A stretch of 64,000 nucleotides of DNA from Mesorhizobium sp. M2E.F.Ca.ET.219.01.1.1 (GTDB lineage Bacteria; Pseudomonadota; Alphaproteobacteria; Rhizobiales; Rhizobiaceae). The notes under the pieces are model-generated. The model ran no database searches and was not told where the DNA came from. It was given only the letters and a program-made list of their open reading frames with translations. Positions 60,852 through 64,000 of this stretch are shown here, piece by piece; position 1 is the first letter of the stretch; each line of letters starts with the position of its first letter. The position numbers and the translations under genes are program-made. Location: NCBI RefSeq assembly GCF_004016445.2, contig NZ_SADT02000005.1, positions 434,001 through 498,000 on the forward strand, in the 5' to 3' direction.

Positions 60852-61706
60852 GTGGATTCGATGACTCCCATGGAAAAGGCGGGGTGGACGCCGCTGCCGC
60901 ATTCGGACGAGGACCTGGAACGCGCGAAAAGCGTGCCGGACACCCCGCAGACTCGTGCCGAGACCTATCGGCTGGCGTGGAACGATCCGGACTTCATGAC
61001 GCGGCGCGAATTGCGCGCCGTGCGGCTGCAGCTCGAGCTCTTGAAGCCGGAGATGATCCTGGCCGAACGCGGCATCCGCTCGACCGTGATCCTGTTCGGC
61101 GGCGCCCGCTTGCCCGAGCCGGGCGGCGAAGCCTGGGCGGCCAAGAACGAGACGCAGAAGAAGAACCTCGAGGCGAACAGCAAATACTACGAGGAAGCGC
61201 GCAAATTCGCCCGTCTGTGCTCGCAGCAATCGGCCACCTCCTATTATCGTGAATATGTCGTCGTCACCGGCGGCGGGCCTGGCGTCATGGAGGCGGGCAA
61301 CCGCGGCGCCGATGATGTCGGCGCTCCGTCGATCGGTTTGAACATCGTGCTGCCGCACGAGCAGGCGCCCAACGCCTACGTCACGCCGGAGCTCTGCTTC
61401 AACTTCCACTACTTCGCCATCCGCAAGATGCATTTCGTCATGCGCGCCAAGGCGGTCGCCGTGTTTCCGGGCGGCTTCGGCACGATGGACGAGTTCTTCG
61501 AGACGCTGACCCTGATCCAGACGGGGCGCATGGAGCGGGTGCCGGTCATCCTGTTCGGCAAGGCCTTCTGGCGACGGGTGATCGACCTCGATTTCCTCGC
61601 CGAGCAGGGCACGATCTCGCCCGGCGATCAGGACATCATCGATTTCGTCGACACCGCCGAGGAAGCCTGGGACATCATCCGACGCTTCTACAAGTTGGGG
61701 GATTAG
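60852..61706 (+). CDS. LOG-family protein (Rossmann-like nucleotide-binding)
   Basis: The 284-residue protein has VVTGGGPGVMEAGNRGA and the LOG signature FPGGFGTMDEFFETLTLIQ. Family members are cytokinin-riboside 5'-monophosphate phosphoribohydrolases or nucleotide 5'-monophosphate nucleosidases. It has an N-terminal ~70-residue extension over the short plant-type LOG. The start is GTG at 60852 or ATG at 60861. Cytokinin activation is known for the family but unproven here. Confidence 0.88.
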   Translation: MDSMTPMEKAGWTPLPHSDEDLERAKSVPDTPQTRAETYRLAWNDPDFMTRRELRAVRLQLELLKPEMILAERGIRSTVILFGGARLPEPGGEAWAAKNETQKKNLEANSKYYEEARKFARLCSQQSATSYYREYVVVTGGGPGVMEAGNRGADDVGAPSIGLNIVLPHEQAPNAYVTPELCFNFHYFAIRKMHFVMRAKAVAVFPGGFGTMDEFFETLTLIQTGRMERVPVILFGKAFWRRVIDLDFLAEQGTISPGDQDIIDFVDTAEEAWDIIRRFYKLGD

Positions 61707-61707
61707 G

Positions 61708-61808
61708 AACTGATGAATTGAAGAACTGAAGAATTGAGGAAAAAGGACGTCCGGATCGTTCGTCTGTTCTCCAGTTCTTCAATTCCTCAGTTCTCCAATT
61801 CCTCTATT
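61708..61808. repeat. Purine/pyrimidine quasi-palindrome
   Basis: AACTGATGAATTGAAGAACTG (here split: AACTGATGAATT and GAAGAACTG) on the left pairs with CAGTTCTTCAATTCCTCAGTT on the right (CAGTTCTTC and AATTCCTCAGTT), with few mismatches. Each arm is also internally repetitive. It lies between convergent genes and could act as a bidirectional transcript end. Confidence 0.65.
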
Positions 61809-61834
61809 CGGGACGGCATCCCGGCTCGGTCCGC

Positions 61835-62491
61835 TTATACCGGCAACTCGGCCAGCCAGCCATTCGAGTGCGCGAAGCGCACAATGGCCGCCCGAGAGCG
61901 GAGCTCGAGCTTCTCGGACGCCCTGGTGCGATAGGTTTCGATCGTCTTGATGCTGAGGTTGAGCCGGGACGAGATTTCCTTGTTGCTGTAGCCGAGCGCC
62001 ACCAGCTGGATCACCGACCGCTCCCGTTGGCTGAGATTGCCCGGATCGCCCTGCGGGGCGCTGCGCGGGCTCAGGATGCGCGCCGCGAGTGCGGGATCGA
62101 CATAATTGTCACCGGCCAGCACGCATCGGATCGCCTGCAAGAGGTCCGTCGCGGTCGCGCGCTTGACCACGAAGCCGCGGCCACCGGCCGCAAGCACCTG
62201 GCGCAGGCAGCCGGGGTCCTCATGCGCCGTCAATGCTATGCAGCTGACCTCGGGAAATCGCTCGCCCAGCCTTTCGATCAGCGTGATCCCACTGTCCCCG
62301 GGGAGCGATATATCGACCACGGCGACATCGGGCAGCGTCTTGCCTATCCCTTCAAGGGCATCCTCGACATTCCCGGCCAGGCCGACGACCGTCAGATCGT
62401 CCTGGCTGTTGATCATCGCCCCAACCCCCGACAGCATGATCGGGTGGTCGTCGACCAAAAATATCCGCCTGCAGCGCACCTTAACCTCCAT
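61835..62491 (-). CDS. NarL/FixJ-family response regulator
   Basis: The 218-residue regulator has a receiver domain with Asp14-Asp15, phosphoacceptor Asp60 (VAVVDISLPG) and the FVVKRA lysine. The LuxR-type helix-turn-helix (about 148-205) contains LSQRERSVIQLVALG and NKEISSRLNLSIKTIETYRTR. The start MEVKVRCRRIF is at 62491. Its histidine kinase partner is probably the upstream gene at 62835, 343 bp away. Confidence 0.93.
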   Translation of the reverse strand: MEVKVRCRRIFLVDDHPIMLSGVGAMINSQDDLTVVGLAGNVEDALEGIGKTLPDVAVVDISLPGDSGITLIERLGERFPEVSCIALTAHEDPGCLRQVLAAGGRGFVVKRATATDLLQAIRCVLAGDNYVDPALAARILSPRSAPQGDPGNLSQRERSVIQLVALGYSNKEISSRLNLSIKTIETYRTRASEKLELRSRAAIVRFAHSNGWLAELPV

Positions 62492-62834
62492 CAGTCTGTC
62501 AAAGGCCCTGTCACGCGGAAAGGGTCCTCTTGTCCTTGATGGTCTAGGCAACTGCCCCGCCTGGCGCGGGACGCCCGTCTTCCTCAGGCCTTAAACGGCC
62601 GCAACGGGTAAGCCATCCCCCGCCTAACCCCATGAGCCCGAATTGTAAGTCGGGACCAATGTCCGGGATGTGCAGCGCTTCACGTAGACGAGTTTAGGAA
62701 AGGAGGTCGCGGTTTTGCTATCCGAATTGGGTGCAAAACTTGACACCTGGCGAGACGCGACGGACCAGGCCCGAAGCCAAAACGCTATTTCCCCACCCAT
62801 CAGACTGTCCTTGGAAAGCGCAGTCTCCCACTTT
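62492..62834. other. Gap between kinase and regulator genes
   Basis: I see no gene here. A short minus-strand frame lacks coding bias. The region probably holds the promoter of the response regulator, since it is too long for simple read-through coupling. Confidence 0.5.
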
Positions 62835-63527
62835 TCAATGTGCCAACGGCACATCCGCGTAAACGGTAGTCCCTTTCATCGTGGCGGTTTCGACCGTCAA
62901 TTCACCGCCGACCAGCGCCAGCCGCTCCCGCATTCCGGCAAGTCCCAGGTGGCCCGGACCGAGTTCGGCGCGGCCGTCAAAGCCGCGGCCATCATCCTCG
63001 ATTGTCAGGCGCATTCGATCGTCCTGGATATGGGCCGTTACGCTTATCCGGCTTGGCTGGGCATGCTTGCCGATATTGGTAAGCGCCTCCTGCGCGACAC
63101 GATAAAGCGTGAGCGCGGTCTCGGCGGGCAGCGGGTTCGAAAGGGCTTCGAGATCCATCTCGCATGGAATGCCGAGCTGGCTGCAAAGCATTGTCGCCAG
63201 ATCCTCGACCGAAGCGCGCAGGCCGAGACGATCGAGGTCGGCGGGACGCAGGTTCCAGGCAGCGTCATGCACCTTGGCGCTGAGCCGATCGACAAGCATC
63301 GCAGCGCGCTCGAGACGGCCGTCCATCCCTTCCGTGCCGGCACGTACGTTGTGCAATTCCAGCGCGACACTGGCCAGCATCTGGCCGAGGTCGTCATGCA
63401 GCTCTCGCGACAGGCGCAGGCGCTGCTCTTCCTGCACGGCGATCAAGCGCCGCGCAAGCCTACGGCGCAGGGCCCTATCGTCCTTGCCTGTAGTCATACC
63501 CGCCCACATCAACCTTTCTCTTCCCAT
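62835..63527 (-). CDS. NarL-type sensor histidine kinase without sensor domain
   Basis: The 230-residue kinase has a HisKA_3 domain with His44 in LSRELHDDLGQ, and an HATPase domain with the N-box QEALTNIGKHA and G-box DDGRGF. Nothing precedes it except a short basic helix, so there is no membrane, PAS or GAF sensor. It may form part of a soluble sensing complex or act as an orphan kinase. Starts at 63527, 63509 and 63497 are all possible; AGAAAGG stands just before 63509. Confidence 0.88.
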   Translation of the reverse strand: MGRERLMWAGMTTGKDDRALRRRLARRLIAVQEEQRLRLSRELHDDLGQMLASVALELHNVRAGTEGMDGRLERAAMLVDRLSAKVHDAAWNLRPADLDRLGLRASVEDLATMLCSQLGIPCEMDLEALSNPLPAETALTLYRVAQEALTNIGKHAQPSRISVTAHIQDDRMRLTIEDDGRGFDGRAELGPGHLGLAGMRERLALVGGELTVETATMKGTTVYADVPLAH

Positions 63528-63792
63528 TGCCGTCGCGGGGGTCGCAAGCCACCCGCGGGTCGGCGAGAAAAGGCATGAATGTCAGCGCAGTATACACCCG
63601 CCAGATGCCTTTATGCCTGTCAGTTTTTTCCTGATTGCTTCAACTTTTCCTGACACCGGGATCAGCAGAAAAACCGACAGCGCCTGCCGATCAGCCCGAA
63701 TGTATCGCCACTATTTCTGCGTGCATCCTTCAAGCGTCCTCCCGGTCACCTTGGATTGCCCGGGAAGCTCAACGCAAACGAAGGAGAACGTC

Positions 63793-64000
63793 ATGAGAAA
63801 GATCATCCTGGCCGCGGCCGTGCTGTCGGCTCTGACCGGTTCGGCATCCGCGCTTTCGATCGGTAGCGGCAACGGCAACGGCAACGGCAATGTCGGCGTC
63901 GGCAACGGTAACGGCAACGGCAATGCCAATACCGGCGCCTTCAACGGCAACTTCAACGGCAATGGCAATTTCGGCTTCGGCAACGGCAACGGGAACGGCA
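63793..64000 (+). CDS. Secreted Gly-Asn-repeat protein (partial)
   Basis: The gene runs off the right edge. AAGGAG stands 7 nt before the ATG at 63793. The signal peptide MRKIILAAAVLSALTGSASA is followed by repeats of Gly-Asn with occasional Phe, Val and Ala (GNGNGNVGVGNGNGN), coded by tandem GGCAAC units. The repeats suggest a secreted structural, adhesive or curli-like protein. The upstream 265 bp holds no gene. Confidence 0.8.
   Translation, partial: MRKIILAAAVLSALTGSASALSIGSGNGNGNGNVGVGNGNGNGNANTGAFNGNFNGNGNFGFGNGNGNG

Noticed and set aside
62624..62854. Small minus-strand frame between the kinase and regulator genes
   Set aside because: Codon use is unlike neighbouring genes and it overlaps the kinase C-terminus; nothing supports translation.
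63711..63989. Minus-strand frame encoding a Pro-Leu repeat protein
   Set aside because: It is the antisense of the Gly-Asn repeat gene, which has a signal peptide and a good ribosome site; the Pro-Leu repeat is a mirror of GGCAAC units.

Overview
The window is chromosomal DNA of a GC-rich alphaproteobacterium of the order Rhizobiales, most likely Mesorhizobium or a close relative. The reasons are a rhizobial-type PmtA phospholipid methyltransferase, a membrane-bound ferritin MbfA behind an Irr-type iron control element, the def-fmt-truA and dapD/dapE blocks, and several families of short palindromic intergenic repeats of the kind common in mesorhizobia. The genus is an inference from protein and repeat character; no search was run. 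Genes are dense, and the G+C-rich third-position bias is steady except in an islet at about 9.7-11.9 kb and in a glycosyltransferase gene at 24.1-25.2 kb.

Layout. 0-3.2 kb: end of a CecR-like TetR regulator overlapping an HlyD/ABC ATPase/ABC permease export operon. 3.2-9.7 kb: threonine dehydratase, a small unknown gene, mbfA with its Irr box, a Tad-pilus-type protein and lepA. 9.7-11.9 kb: AT-richer islet with an unknown membrane protein, a ribbon-helix-helix-like protein and a degenerate tRNA-Cys-like sequence bracketed by two hairpins. 11.9-17.9 kb: two small membrane proteins, a pair of paralogous six-cysteine secreted proteins, a double-CDGSH Fe-S protein and a hydantoinase/oxoprolinase-family protein, interspersed with four copies of one palindromic repeat. 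17.9-24 kb: malate synthase G, a GNAT enzyme, a DUF308 membrane protein with a TetR regulator behind a perfect 18-bp operator, and the YifB/ComM ATPase. 24-29.5 kb: glycosyltransferase, gshB, GtrA/GT2 and a divergent GT-C-like membrane protein.

29.8-38.7 kb: GGDEF/EAL protein; a four-gene operon (sugar dehydrogenase, dgoK, dgoA, lactonase) that fits De Ley-Doudoroff galactose catabolism; an ATP-grasp protein; a DUF1330/pyrF/FMN-reductase operon; pmtA. 38.8-42.2 kb: dnaJ and dnaK with a terminator and an RpoH-like promoter. 42.5-52 kb: IMPase, two LLM flavin oxidoreductases, arylamine N-acetyltransferase, AI-2E transporter, a coiled-coil protein, a guanidinium exporter (gdx/sugE) preceded by a recognisable guanidine-II (mini-ykkC) riboswitch, a CDF transporter, a GFA protein and rmuC. 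52-60.7 kb: def-fmt-GNAT-truA operon, a ParD/ParE module whose toxin is frameshifted, dapE, a PanE-like reductase, two small membrane proteins and dapD. 60.8-64 kb: LOG-family protein, a two-component pair lacking an obvious sensor domain, and the start of a Gly-Asn-repeat secreted protein.

The clearest regulatory readings are the Irr box at mbfA, the TetR operator, the guanidine-II riboswitch, the RpoH promoter at dnaK and an inverted-repeat operator at parD. The most unusual observations are intergenic repeats that supply stop codons and possibly translation-start signals to neighbouring genes, the paired six-cysteine secreted proteins among the repeats, the unexplained islet next to the tRNA-like sequence, and the frameshifted toxin. 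No CRISPR array, integrase, insertion sequence or rRNA was seen.
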